This document shows positions 42,331 through 51,306 of a stretch of DNA of 64,000 nucleotides, piece by piece. Origin of the DNA: Clostridiales bacterium (lineage in GTDB: Bacteria; Bacillota; Clostridia; Christensenellales; Aristaeellaceae); assembly GCA_024695415.1 (NCBI GenBank), contig JAILIE010000065.1, forward strand, positions 1 to 64,000, written 5' to 3'. The notes below the pieces were generated by a model. The model had not been told where the DNA came from. It saw only the letters and a list, made by a program, of their open reading frames with translations, and ran no database searches. The first letter of the stretch is position 1. Each line of letters starts with the position of its first letter. The position numbers and the translations under genes are program-made.

Positions 42331-43924
42331 GATCCCGGATCCGGCTGATCAGCTTTTTGATTTCGGCGTTTGAATGCCCTTCCATGCCGCGGATCTTCTC
42401 GTTCAGAGCGGCCGCTTCCTGCAGCAGCTGGTGATACAGGTTCTCCTGTTTCGTAGCCTTCTCACCGGCTTTTTTCTTCGTTTCCTTTTTGTATACAGGA
42501 TCCATTAACCGGACCCATTCACCGGCGGCCAGGTCATAGGTCGAACCGGAATACGGCGCGGCGGCCGGAATGCCGAAGGTATCGGTGACCGCCCGGGCGA
42601 AGGCGGCGCAGGATTCGTCGTCCCCGTGGTTGACGAAGACCATGGACGGCTTTTTCCCGAATTTGCTGATCCAGTCCAGCAAACCGTCTTTGTCCGCGTG
42701 GCCGGAAATCCCGTCCAGCAGGGTTACTTCGGCCTTGACCTCGATCGTTTCGCCGAGGATTTTCACCTGTTTCGCGCCGTCGTAAATGATCCGGCCGAGG
42801 GTTCCGGCGGCCTGGTAGCCGGCGAACATTACGGTATTCTTTTCATTCCACAGGTTATGCTTCAGGTGGTGCCGGATGCGGCCGCCCTCGCACATGCCGC
42901 CGGAGGCGATGATTACCTTCGGCGTGGTGTCCGTGTTAAGGGCCTTGGATTCCTCGGCGGAGACCACGGTATGCAGGCCGTCGAACCAGATCGGGTTCTC
43001 CCCGCTCCGCATGACCGCCTGCGCCTCCTCGTCGAGGCAGTCCGTTCCGCACTGCAGGAAGACCGCGGTGGCCTCGTTGGCCAGCGGGCTGTCCACATAC
43101 ACCGGGAAATCCGGATATACGGGCATCAGGCCCTGCTGTTTGATCTCCCGGATGAAGTAAAGGAGCTCCTGGGTCCGGCCGACGGCGAAGGACGGAATGA
43201 TGACCGTGCCTCCCCGCCCGAAGGTCCGGGACAGGATGTCCGTCAGGACGGGAAGCGGATCCCGGGCATGGTCGTGGAGCCGGGTGCCGTAGGTGGATTC
43301 GATCAGCAGGTAATCCGCCTCGCGCACGGGCTGCGGATCGCGGATAATCGGCTGGTCCAGGTTTCCGACGTCCCCGCTGCAGACCAGGCGGACAGTTTTT
43401 CCGCCTTCCTCCAGGAAGAATTCGGCGAAGGAGGATCCGAGCAGGTGGCCCGCGTCCGTGAAGCGGACGGCCAGCCCCTCGTCCGCCTGGAAAATGCGGC
43501 CGTATTCACAGGGACGGAACAGCTTCATGACGTTCGCGGCGTCCTCGGCGGTATACTGCGGCTCCACCTCAGGCAGGCCGACGCGCAGGTTTTTCTTCGT
43601 CTGGAACGCGGCCTCCGACTCCTGGATCTGGGCGCTGTCAGCCAGCATGATGCTGCACAGGTTTTCCGTTTCCGGGGTGGAATAGATCGTGCCCCGGAAC
43701 CCCTGGCGGTACAGGAGCGGCAGGTTGCCGGAATGATCGATATGGGAATGGGTCAGGAAGATGTATTCCACCCGGGAGGCCGGAACGGGCAGCGGCTCCA
43801 TCACCAGGGGGTTATCGCCCTGCTCCATGCCGCAGTCCACGAGAAAAAAGCGGTCCGGGAGCCATTCCACCAGGGTGCAGCTGCCGGTGACCTGATGCGC
43901 GGCGCCGATAAACGTGATCTTCAT
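42317..43924 (-). CDS. MBL-fold beta-CASP ribonuclease-like protein
   Basis: 535 residues. The metallo-beta-lactamase motif LTHSHIDHSGN gives H59, H61, D63 and H64. GHLLGSSFAEFFL and CSGDVGNLDQPI follow. The beta-CASP domain (about 200-380) and the C-terminal RMMBL signature GISGHADKDGLLDWI are present. The end is a charged coiled-coil-like tail (about 475-535). Members are RNA endo/exonucleases related to CPSF-73 and RNase J. Start at 43924 (MKITFIGAAHQVTGS); an upstream in-frame extension is unlikely because it overlaps the Cys-rich gene. Confidence 0.92.
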   Translation of the reverse strand: MKITFIGAAHQVTGSCTLVEWLPDRFFLVDCGMEQGDNPLVMEPLPVPASRVEYIFLTHSHIDHSGNLPLLYRQGFRGTIYSTPETENLCSIMLADSAQIQESEAAFQTKKNLRVGLPEVEPQYTAEDAANVMKLFRPCEYGRIFQADEGLAVRFTDAGHLLGSSFAEFFLEEGGKTVRLVCSGDVGNLDQPIIRDPQPVREADYLLIESTYGTRLHDHARDPLPVLTDILSRTFGRGGTVIIPSFAVGRTQELLYFIREIKQQGLMPVYPDFPVYVDSPLANEATAVFLQCGTDCLDEEAQAVMRSGENPIWFDGLHTVVSAEESKALNTDTTPKVIIASGGMCEGGRIRHHLKHNLWNEKNTVMFAGYQAAGTLGRIIYDGAKQVKILGETIEVKAEVTLLDGISGHADKDGLLDWISKFGKKPSMVFVNHGDDESCAAFARAVTDTFGIPAAAPYSGSTYDLAAGEWVRLMDPVYKKETKKKAGEKATKQENLYHQLLQEAAALNEKIRGMEGHSNAEIKKLISRIRDLIQS

Positions 43925-43985
43925 GGCTTTGTCCTTTCGTTCGGAAGAATTGATTTTGGGCACGCCGGGGCATATAATGAATCCG

Positions 43986-44198
43986 TCAGGAGACCGGGGA
44001 TCCGGCCGGGCCGGGACGCTTCGCGCCCTCCCCTTCCAGCATGATTCCGTCAATCGCGACGGAGCGGTATTCCGCGTCCCCGTTGACGCACTTCATACAA
44101 TTGTCGCAGATCTTATCCGGGTCCAGGTCGCAGCGGTCGCATTCGCCGCAGCCGATACATTCCCGGTCATACAGAACACACTGACGATGAACGGCCAT
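43986..44198 (-). CDS. Small cysteine-rich (ferredoxin-like) protein
   Basis: 70 residues. Residues about 8-37 carry the Cys cluster CIGCGECDRC followed by CDNCMKC, with an upstream Cys in RQCVLYDREC. The spacing suggests two metal centres, iron-sulfur or zinc. The last 20 residues are poorly structured. It has a GGGAGGG ribosome-binding site and its own consensus promoter (44221-44250), which supports a real gene. I recall similar small proteins in Clostridia without assigned function. It lies 61 bp upstream of the beta-CASP gene on the same strand and may be cotranscribed. Confidence 0.8.
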   Translation of the reverse strand: MAVHRQCVLYDRECIGCGECDRCDLDPDKICDNCMKCVNGDAEYRSVAIDGIMLEGEGAKRPGPAGSPVS

Positions 44199-44220
44199 AT
44201 GGAAATCCCTCCCTGAGACG

Positions 44221-44250
44221 ATTATACTCCCGGGCCCAAAGAAAGGTCAA
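44221..44250 (-). promoter_or_regulatory. Promoter of the small Cys-rich protein gene
   Basis: Minus-strand TTGACC (44245-44250), 18 bp, TATAAT (44221-44226), 22 bp from the ATG. Confidence 0.85.
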
Positions 44251-44256
44251 GAAAGC

Positions 44257-44775
44257 ATGAGAGAGATCACGCTCGCCCCGTTTACGGAGGAGCAGTACCA
44301 CGTCTTTTTCCGCGGGTACCGGCAGGATCCGCTGATGACGCCGGATCCGTTCGTCTACAGCGAGGAACAGGTGTCCATGTCCTACCGGTGGAACTACGGC
44401 GGTTTCCAGCAGCATTACGCGCATTACGGGATTTTCCTGGACGGGGTGCCGGTGGGATCCTTCCAGCTCAAACGCATCGATCCGGAAACGAAAACCTGCG
44501 AGTTCGGCATCATCCTGCAGCATGACGGATACAAGGACCGGGGCATCGGAACAGAGGCGATCCGCCGGGGCATGCGGCTGGCCGCCGATGAGTTCGGCGT
44601 GGAGACGGTGATCGGCGATACGGCGGGCCGGAATAAACGGATGCAGCGTGTATTTGAAAAGCTCGGATTTGAAATGACGGAGACGATTCCGGACGCGTTT
44701 GAGCTTCCGGACGGAACGAAAGACAGCTGCCTCATCTGGCGGAAAACCCTGAAGGAAACGGAGGAAACGAAATGA
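44257..44775 (+). CDS. GNAT-family N-acetyltransferase
   Basis: 172 residues. The acetyl-CoA-binding motif A is FGIILQHDGYKDRGIGTEAIR, followed by motif B around NKRMQRVFEKLGFEMTET. The N-terminus REITLAPFTEEQYHVFFRGY fits the RimJ/RimL-like group, which acetylates protein N-termini or small amines. The substrate is not predictable. Its stop overlaps the next start by ATGA, so it is translationally coupled to an rRNA methyltransferase; ribosomal protein acetylation is a possible, unproven, link. Confidence 0.88.
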   Translation: MREITLAPFTEEQYHVFFRGYRQDPLMTPDPFVYSEEQVSMSYRWNYGGFQQHYAHYGIFLDGVPVGSFQLKRIDPETKTCEFGIILQHDGYKDRGIGTEAIRRGMRLAADEFGVETVIGDTAGRNKRMQRVFEKLGFEMTETIPDAFELPDGTKDSCLIWRKTLKETEETK

Positions 44776-45947
44776 GCGCGAAAGCCATCCTGGTCCCTGG
44801 ACGGGAAAAACGGGTATACAGCCGGCATCCCTGGATCTTCCGCAGCGATATCGATAAAACCGAGGGCGCTATCACCCCCGGCGACGTCGTGAGCGTGTAT
44901 TCCGCCAAGGGAAAATTCCTGGCGAAGGCTTTCTATAACCCGAACAGCCAGATCGCCCTGCGGGTCATGAGCTGGAAGGACGAGGAAATCGACCGGGCGC
45001 TGATCTTCCGCAGGGTTCACGAGGCGGTGGAATACCGCCGGAGCTTCGCGGACCTGAAAAGCTGCCGGCTGATCTTCGCGGAGAGCGACCGGCTGCCGGC
45101 CATGATCGCGGACGCCTTCGGGGACGTGATCGTGATCCAGTGCCTGGCCCTGGGCATGGAGCGGTTCAAGCAGGACGTGGTGGACGCCCTGGTGGAGGAA
45201 CTGCACCCCGCCGGGATCTGGGAACGGAACGATGTGCCGGTGCGGAAACTGGAAGGCATGGAAATGACCACCGGGCTCCTGTACGGCGAGGTGCCGGACC
45301 GGGTGGAAATGACCGAGAACGGCGTGCGCTTCCTGGTGGACGTGAAGGAAGGCCAGAAGACGGGTTTCTTCCTGGACCAGAAGGAAAACCGCGCGGCCAT
45401 CGCCCCGTTCGTGAAGGGTAAGCGGGTACTGGACTGCTTTACCCATACCGGTTCCTTTGCCCTGCACGCGGCGCATTACGGCGCGCGCGAGGTGACCGGC
45501 GTGGACATCAGCGAATACGCCTGTGAATTCGCTGCGGAGAACGCGCGGCTGAACGGCGTGGAGGACCGGGTCCGCTTCGTGACGGCCAACGCCTTCGACC
45601 TGCTTGCGGAGGAAAGCCGTGAGGGAAAGAAATATGACGTGATCATCCTGGATCCGCCCGCGTTTACGAAAACCCGTTCCGCGGTGGAGAGCGCGATCCG
45701 CGGATATAAAGAAATCAACCTCCGGGCCATGAAGATGGTCGAGCCCGGAGGGTATCTGGTCACCTGTTCCTGCAGCCAGCACGTGACGCCGGATCTGTTC
45801 AGAAAGATGGTCCTGGACGCCGCGTCGGACGCGAGGGTCCTGCTGCGCCAGGTGGAGTTCCGGACCCAGGGAAAGGATCATCCGATTCTTCCCTCTTCCC
45901 CGGAAACCGAGTACCTGAAGTGCGGAATCTACCAGGTCATAAAATAG
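44772..45947 (+). CDS. RlmI/RlmK-type class I SAM-dependent rRNA methyltransferase
   Basis: 391 residues. An N-terminal PUA domain (LVPGREKRVYSRHPWIFRSDI) is followed by an EEHEE-like linker. The Rossmann methyltransferase has VLDCFTHTGSFALHAAHYGA (motif I), VTGVDISEYACEFAAENARLNG, DVIILDPPAFTKTRSA (DPPxF catalytic motif), and GGYLVTCSCSQHV. E. coli RlmI methylates C1962 of 23S rRNA; this is a homologue, so the exact target is inferred. Confidence 0.93.
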   Translation: MSAKAILVPGREKRVYSRHPWIFRSDIDKTEGAITPGDVVSVYSAKGKFLAKAFYNPNSQIALRVMSWKDEEIDRALIFRRVHEAVEYRRSFADLKSCRLIFAESDRLPAMIADAFGDVIVIQCLALGMERFKQDVVDALVEELHPAGIWERNDVPVRKLEGMEMTTGLLYGEVPDRVEMTENGVRFLVDVKEGQKTGFFLDQKENRAAIAPFVKGKRVLDCFTHTGSFALHAAHYGAREVTGVDISEYACEFAAENARLNGVEDRVRFVTANAFDLLAEESREGKKYDVIILDPPAFTKTRSAVESAIRGYKEINLRAMKMVEPGGYLVTCSCSQHVTPDLFRKMVLDAASDARVLLRQVEFRTQGKDHPILPSSPETEYLKCGIYQVIK

Positions 45948-45959
45948 ACTCCGGTCCGA

Positions 45960-46856
45960 TTAACGGTCCTCGTAGCCGAGGTTTTTCAGGTCCGCGGCGT
46001 TGTTGCGCCAGTCCGGGCGGATCTTGACCCACAGCTTCAGGTTGACGTGGGTATCCAGCAGGTTTTCGATATCTTCCCGCGCTTGGGAACCGATCGTCTG
46101 CAGCATGGCGCCGTGCTTTCCGATGATAATGCCCTTGTGCGCGTCGCGTTCGCAGTAGATCGTCGCGTTGATTTCCGTCAGGTCGTCCCGGACCTTTTCG
46201 ATTCCCAGGATTTCCACACCGATCCCGTGCGGCACCTCATCCCGGAGGTGCCGCAGCGCTTTTTCCCGGATGATTTCCGCGCAGAGGATCCGCTCCGGCT
46301 GGTCGGTCATCATGTCGTCCGGGAAATACTTCGGGCCTTCCGGAAGATGCTTCCGCAGATTATCCGTCAATTCGTCCAGGCCGCTGCCGGTCTTCGCGCT
46401 GACGGGAATGATTTCGTCAAAACCGAAGTCCGCGAAGCGGGCCGTGGCTTCCAGGACCGCTTCGGGACGCACGAGGTCGATCTTGTTCAGGGCCAGGATT
46501 TTCGGGACCTTTCCGGATGGAAGGCTTTCGGCGACGGAGATGTCCTTCGCCGTGACGTGGGATACGTCCGCCAGCATCAGGACACAGTCCATGCCGTCCA
46601 TCGCGCCGCGGACGGACTGCATCATATACTCTCCCAGCTTTGTCCGGGGCTGGTGGATGCCGGGGGTGTCCAGGAAGACCATCTGGTCGTTTTCATGCGT
46701 GATGACGCCCATAATCCGGCTCCGGGTCGTCTGCGGACGGCTGGAGACGATGGCGACCTTTTCGCCGATCATGGCGTTCATCAGCGAGGATTTCCCCACG
46801 TTGGGCAGGCCGACGATGGTGATAAAACCGGAATGGAATTTCGCTTTTTCAGTCAT
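45960..46856 (-). CDS. era: GTPase Era
   Basis: 298 residues. G1 GLPNVGKSS, the switch TTRSRIMGVI, G3 DTPGIHQPRTKLGEYM, G4 NKID. The C-terminal KH domain holds VEILGIEKVRDDLTEINATIY and IIGKHGAMLQTIGSQAREDIE. Era binds 16S rRNA in 30S assembly. Start at 46856 by an 8-base overlap with the ybeY-cdd gene; a longer reading from 46880 is unlikely. Last gene of the phoH-pgpH-ybeY/cdd-era operon. Confidence 0.97.
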   Translation of the reverse strand: MTEKAKFHSGFITIVGLPNVGKSSLMNAMIGEKVAIVSSRPQTTRSRIMGVITHENDQMVFLDTPGIHQPRTKLGEYMMQSVRGAMDGMDCVLMLADVSHVTAKDISVAESLPSGKVPKILALNKIDLVRPEAVLEATARFADFGFDEIIPVSAKTGSGLDELTDNLRKHLPEGPKYFPDDMMTDQPERILCAEIIREKALRHLRDEVPHGIGVEILGIEKVRDDLTEINATIYCERDAHKGIIIGKHGAMLQTIGSQAREDIENLLDTHVNLKLWVKIRPDWRNNAADLKNLGYEDR

Positions 46857-47754
46857 GGGACGGTTCGGGCTCCTTTTCATTCAGTTCGATGCTGCCGGGC
46901 AGCAGGCGGGTCAGGCTGGACTCGATCACCTGGTCCTCCCAGGTCATCAGGATACGCAGGTCCGGCGCGAATTCCTGCAGGGCCTGGCGGCAGGCGCCGC
47001 AGGGCCAGGGCGTGGAATTGGCGGCGATGGCGATGTCGGTAAACGCCCGGGCCCCTTCGCTGACCGCCTTGAAGAGGGCGGTGCGCTCAGCGCAGTTCGT
47101 CAGGCCGAAGGAGATATTCTCCACGTTGCAGCCGGTAAAGATCCGGCCGTCCGCGGCGCGGAGCGCGGCGCCGACCGGGAAATGCGAATAGGGCGAGTAG
47201 CTGAACTTCATCGCTTCGCGGGCAGCGTCCAGCAGTTCCCTGTCCGCGCCGGACAGTTCCGGCCCGCGGACAGCGGAGACGGATGAAAGAATCTTTTCCT
47301 CCATGGCGCGCATAACGATCTGATCCTCCTTGCGAATATGGTCATAACCCATCAGGTGGCAGAGCCCGTGCACCAGCAGGTAGGCCGCTTCCCGGGAAGC
47401 GGAATGCCCGTATTCCTTCGCCTGGGTGTAAATATGCGGTACCGCGATGACGATATCGCCCAGGAAACAGGCGCCGAGCTCGTCATCAAATTCCCGGCGG
47501 AGCAGCGCCGGGCAGCTGCCCGCGGTTTTCCCGGCGGGCCAGGAGACCGCAGGAAAGGACAGCACGTCCGTGGAACGGCTGATTCCCCGGCACTGTTCGT
47601 TGATGACGGCGATGTCCTCATCCGAGCAGAGGCGCACGGAAACCGCGCACGGAAAACCGATCCCCTCGCAGGCCGGAGCGCTGTCGGCGGCGGCACGCAT
47701 CAGGGAAAGCATGTCCTCCGGGAGCGGCATATCGTTAATCCAGTCGATGACCAT
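46849..47754 (-). CDS. Fusion of rRNA maturation endoribonuclease YbeY and cytidine deaminase
   Basis: 301 residues. Residues 1 to about 158 are YbeY: metal ligands H129, H133 and H139 in HGLCHLMGYDH, plus INEQCRGISRSTDVLSFP and ACFLGDIVIAVP. Residues about 168-290 are a homotetrameric-type cytidine deaminase: FPVGAALRA, CNVENISFGLTNCAERTALF (zinc Cys221, catalytic E223), PCGACRQ (Cys252, Cys255). All catalytic residues of both halves are kept. In Bacillus the order is ybeY-dgkA-cdd-era; here dgkA is missing and the flanking genes are joined in frame. It starts 2 bases after the pgpH stop. Confidence 0.93.
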   Translation of the reverse strand: MVIDWINDMPLPEDMLSLMRAAADSAPACEGIGFPCAVSVRLCSDEDIAVINEQCRGISRSTDVLSFPAVSWPAGKTAGSCPALLRREFDDELGACFLGDIVIAVPHIYTQAKEYGHSASREAAYLLVHGLCHLMGYDHIRKEDQIVMRAMEEKILSSVSAVRGPELSGADRELLDAAREAMKFSYSPYSHFPVGAALRAADGRIFTGCNVENISFGLTNCAERTALFKAVSEGARAFTDIAIAANSTPWPCGACRQALQEFAPDLRILMTWEDQVIESSLTRLLPGSIELNEKEPEPSHD

Positions 47755-47756
47755 GG

Positions 47757-50111
47757 TCAGTTCTCTTTCTCTCCGGCGCTGGCCGGGGTTTCCGCAGCGG
47801 GCGGGGCGGCAGGCGCGGCGTCCACCGGAGCCGCCGGTGCTTCAGCGGGGGCCTGGGTTTCAGGGGCAGGCGCGGCCGGAGCGGGCTCGGCAGGCGCCGG
47901 AGCGGTTTCCGGAATCGGCTGGCCGGCGTAATGGCGGACCTGCGGATACTCGATCCGCTCGTGATAGACGCCCTTCAGAATGCCGGAGAACGCCTCGCAG
48001 ATCTTGTCGATATCCCGCAGGGACAACGGGCTGTCGCTCAGCTGCCCGTCCTCCAGCTTGCCGCGGACGAGCTGTTCGATAAACTGGTCGATCGCCTTGG
48101 GCGTGGGGGTCTTCATGGAGCGGACCGCGGCCTCGATCGTATCGGCCAGCATGACGACCGCCGCCTCTTTTGTCTGCGGCTTCGGGCCGGCATATCGGAA
48201 CTCGTTGATATCCACGTGGCTGCCGTTGGAAAGCTGCAGGGCCTTGTGGTAGAAATACATGACCGGCGTGACGCCGTGGTGCTGCAGGATGATGTCCATG
48301 ACCTCCTGCGGCATGCGTTCCTTCTGGGCCAGCAGGACGCCGTCCATCGTATGGCTGGTGACGATGGCCGCGGAAACATAGGGATCCGTCCGCTCATGCG
48401 GGTTGTCCCCGTTCTGGTTTTCCTTGAAATAGCCGGGGCGCTTGAGCTTGCCGATATCGTGGTAATACGCGCCGGCGCGGGCCAGGTACGGGTTCGCGCC
48501 GATGCTGTCCGACGCCGCCTCGGCCAGGTTGGCGACGATGATCGAATGGTGATAGGTTCCGGGCGCCTCGATCATCAGGCGCTTCATCAGCGGCTGGTTC
48601 GGGTTGGTCAGCTCCAGCAGGCGGCTGGGGGTGGCCAGGCGGAAAATCGTCTCAAAGGCAGGCTGGAACGCGACGGCCAGCAGGCCGCTCAGGAATCCGC
48701 CGCCGATGGTCCAGGCGGAATATTCCACCAGGCGCACCGATTCAGCGGAGGTCAGCCATTTGACGGCCAGGAGCAGCAGGACGCCGGTGACGGCGGACAA
48801 AAGGCCGGCGATCAGGACGCGGATACGCTGGGGGCGGCCTTTCATGAACCACATGCAGACGATACCCTGCGCGAGGGACATCAGAGTGATCAGCGCCACG
48901 CCGTCAAAGCCGGACTTACTGTTGCCGGCAATCAGGAAGGCGTAGAGCAGCGTCAGCGTACAGGTGACGGAGATGCCGATCCGGTATCCGATCAGGATCG
49001 TTCCGAGGATCGATCCCAGCGCCACGGGGATAATAAACAGGCTGGGCAGGAAATGCGCGAGCGCCGCCAGCGCCATGCACAGGAGCAGGATCAGCAGCAC
49101 GACCGAGTACTGCCGGACATCCCGCAGGATATCGGGGCGCAGCATCTTCAGGCACATGGTCAGGATGACGATGGCAAGGATCACCGCCAGGGCGGAGCCG
49201 GAATACGAGGAGTAATCGTAGGTGCCGTCCTTCAGCAGGTTCAGGGACTGAAGGAGCTGGATCTGGGCATAGGTAATGGTGTCGCCCTCGGTGATGACTG
49301 GCTCTCCCTGGTGGATGACCAGGGGGTTGACCGACTCCATCGCCTCGTTCCGGGCAGCTTCCGTGTCCTCCTGGTTGATCAGCCAGTTAGGCTGGATGCA
49401 TTCCTTCAGGACGATCGGGAGGATGATGTTCCGAAGGTCCGCCTTGATTTCCGGATAGTAAGTGCCGAAGTCCTTCAGCATGCCGTCGATGAAGACGGTT
49501 TCCTGCTCCTGGAGGATTTTGACGTTGTCCCGGTCCATGTTCAGCTTGGTGGACAGGGCCAGGGACACGTTATCCACCATCTTGTCAAAATCGGAAGTGC
49601 TGGTGCGCATCAGGACGCGGATGCCCTCCCCGTCGATGGGCACCTGGTCCACCAGGTTAAAGGCGGCGTACTCGATCTGGTCCACGGAGAAGAGATCCCC
49701 GCGGGACTCCCCGCTCAGCCGGAGGCTTTCGCCGTACTGCTGTATGGCGCGGAGCTCGTCAAACGCCGACTCCAGGGAACTCATGACCTCCTGGGTCACG
49801 TTGCGGTACTTGTACTGGACTTCCACCTTGGCCGCGGCGGTTTCGCGGCGCTCCTGGGTGCGGACCTCGTCCACCACGTCGCGGGTCGCGACGATGGTTT
49901 CATGCGCCTCGGCGCCCTCCTTCAGGTCATACTTCTTGGGGGTGCAGACAAAAAAGAAGATCAGGAAGAGGAGGACCGCGGCGCCCACCGTCAGCAGAAA
50001 ACAGCGGCATGACGGGGAACGCGTCCAGGCGCGGAAACGGGCAAGAAGGGGGGTGGTTTCCTTCCCTTCCTTTTCCGGGGCCGCGCTGGTTTCCTTTGCT
50101 TCAGTCGTCAT
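47757..50111 (-). CDS. pgpH: 7TM-HD c-di-AMP phosphodiesterase PgpH (YqfF family)
   Basis: 784 residues. Cytoplasmic N-terminus, one membrane helix near 40-60, an extracellular 7TMR-HDED domain (about 60-290), a seven-helix membrane domain (about 295-490), and a cytoplasmic HD domain with H551-D552 in HDIGKLKRPGYF. PgpH of Listeria hydrolyses c-di-AMP, controlling potassium and osmotic state. The last about 55 residues are a Pro/Ala/Glu-rich tail not typical of the family. Start at 50111 after GGAAAGGAT. Confidence 0.93.
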   Translation of the reverse strand: MTTEAKETSAAPEKEGKETTPLLARFRAWTRSPSCRCFLLTVGAAVLLFLIFFFVCTPKKYDLKEGAEAHETIVATRDVVDEVRTQERRETAAAKVEVQYKYRNVTQEVMSSLESAFDELRAIQQYGESLRLSGESRGDLFSVDQIEYAAFNLVDQVPIDGEGIRVLMRTSTSDFDKMVDNVSLALSTKLNMDRDNVKILQEQETVFIDGMLKDFGTYYPEIKADLRNIILPIVLKECIQPNWLINQEDTEAARNEAMESVNPLVIHQGEPVITEGDTITYAQIQLLQSLNLLKDGTYDYSSYSGSALAVILAIVILTMCLKMLRPDILRDVRQYSVVLLILLLCMALAALAHFLPSLFIIPVALGSILGTILIGYRIGISVTCTLTLLYAFLIAGNSKSGFDGVALITLMSLAQGIVCMWFMKGRPQRIRVLIAGLLSAVTGVLLLLAVKWLTSAESVRLVEYSAWTIGGGFLSGLLAVAFQPAFETIFRLATPSRLLELTNPNQPLMKRLMIEAPGTYHHSIIVANLAEAASDSIGANPYLARAGAYYHDIGKLKRPGYFKENQNGDNPHERTDPYVSAAIVTSHTMDGVLLAQKERMPQEVMDIILQHHGVTPVMYFYHKALQLSNGSHVDINEFRYAGPKPQTKEAAVVMLADTIEAAVRSMKTPTPKAIDQFIEQLVRGKLEDGQLSDSPLSLRDIDKICEAFSGILKGVYHERIEYPQVRHYAGQPIPETAPAPAEPAPAAPAPETQAPAEAPAAPVDAAPAAPPAAETPASAGEKEN

Positions 50112-50162
50112 AACAATATCCTTTCCGGTACGAACCTGAGAATACATATACGGCGGAAACGG

Positions 50163-51131
50163 TTATTTCCCGGGATTTTTCCGGTTTTCATAGGCTTCCA
50201 CGATCCGCTGCACCAGTTCATGGCGGACGATGTCCCTTCCGGTCAGCTCGGCGATCCCGATGCCGGGGATATCGCGGAGCAGCTGGATGGCTTCCGCCAG
50301 GCCGGAGGTTTTTCCGGGGGGCAGGTCGGTCTGCGTGATGTCGCCGGTGACGATCACCTTGGAGCCGAAGCCCATGCGGGTCAGGAACATTTTCATCTGC
50401 TCGGAGGTGGTGTTCTGCGCCTCGTCCAGGATGATGAACGCGTCGGAAAGCGTCCGGCCGCGCATATAGGCCAGGGGGGCGACCTCCACGGTGCCGCGCT
50501 CGAGCAGGCGGGAGTAGGCGTCGGCACCCATGAAATCGTACATGGCGTCGTACAGGGGGCGGAGATAGGGGTCGACCTTCTGGGTCAGGTCGCCGGGCAG
50601 GAAACCGAGCTTCTCCCCGGCCTCGACCGCGGGGCGCGTCAGGATGATCCGCTCCGCATCCTTGTTCTTCAGCGCCATAACCGCCAGCGCCATGGCCAGG
50701 TAGGTCTTTCCGGTGCCCGCGGGGCCCACGGCGAAGGTCAGCATGTTCTTCCGGATGGAATCGACATACTTTTCCTGGCCGACGGTCTTGCAGGTGATCT
50801 GCTTTCCGCGGTGCGTCACGGCGATGACGCGGTTCATCGATTCATGGATCTGGTCCGTTTTCCCTTCCCGGACCATGGAGACGATATAGCGGATCCGCAG
50901 GCGGTCCACATGCTCGTTCCGGCGGATCATGTCAAAAAGCTCGAGAATCACCTGCTCCGCCAGGTCCAGCCGCTCGGGCTCCCCCTGGACCGTCAGCTGG
51001 TTGCCCCTCAGCGCGGCGGATACGCCGCATTCCTGCTCGATCAGGGTCATGTTCTGGTCGTTCAGGCCGAAGAGGGATACGTAGGCGTCCATATTGTCCG
51101 CGGAGAGGGTGATAACACGGGTGTAGGTCAA
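50163..51131 (-). CDS. phoH: PhoH-family ATPase (PhoL/YbeZ)
   Basis: 322 residues. N-terminal KH-like region (1-100), then the PhoH core: GPAGTGKTYLAMA (Walker A), RPAVEAGEKLGFLPGDL, AYMRGRTLSDAFIILDEAQN (Walker B), VTGDITQTDLP. PhoH partners YbeY in RNA metabolism in several bacteria, fitting the operon. The start is a TTG at 51131 preceded by GAAGGGAAG. First gene of the phoH-pgpH-ybeY/cdd-era operon. Confidence 0.95.
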   Translation of the reverse strand: MTYTRVITLSADNMDAYVSLFGLNDQNMTLIEQECGVSAALRGNQLTVQGEPERLDLAEQVILELFDMIRRNEHVDRLRIRYIVSMVREGKTDQIHESMNRVIAVTHRGKQITCKTVGQEKYVDSIRKNMLTFAVGPAGTGKTYLAMALAVMALKNKDAERIILTRPAVEAGEKLGFLPGDLTQKVDPYLRPLYDAMYDFMGADAYSRLLERGTVEVAPLAYMRGRTLSDAFIILDEAQNTTSEQMKMFLTRMGFGSKVIVTGDITQTDLPPGKTSGLAEAIQLLRDIPGIGIAELTGRDIVRHELVQRIVEAYENRKNPGK

Positions 51132-51170
51132 ATAGCTGACTTCCCTTCATTCCAATAATCTTCCTTTTAT

Positions 51171-51198
51171 ATCATACTTTTTTTGGAGCGTTTGTCAA
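51171..51198 (-). promoter_or_regulatory. Promoter of the phoH operon
   Basis: Minus-strand TTGACA (51193-51198), 16 bp, TATGAT (51171-51176), about 40 bp before the phoH TTG start. Confidence 0.8.
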
Positions 51199-51271
51199 TG
51201 AAAGCGGGGGGCGCGGGGGAAAAACACCGCGCGGGAACAGGAAAAGAACAGCGGCGGGCGTCGCGGCGGCG

Positions 51272-51300
51272 TTGACAGGGCAGTGGAAGTATGGTAGGAT
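51272..51300 (+). promoter_or_regulatory. Promoter of the T-box-controlled operon
   Basis: TTGACA (51272-51277), 17 bp, TAGGAT (51295-51300), placing the transcript start near 51307. Confidence 0.85.
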
Positions 51301-51306
51301 TGCCGC

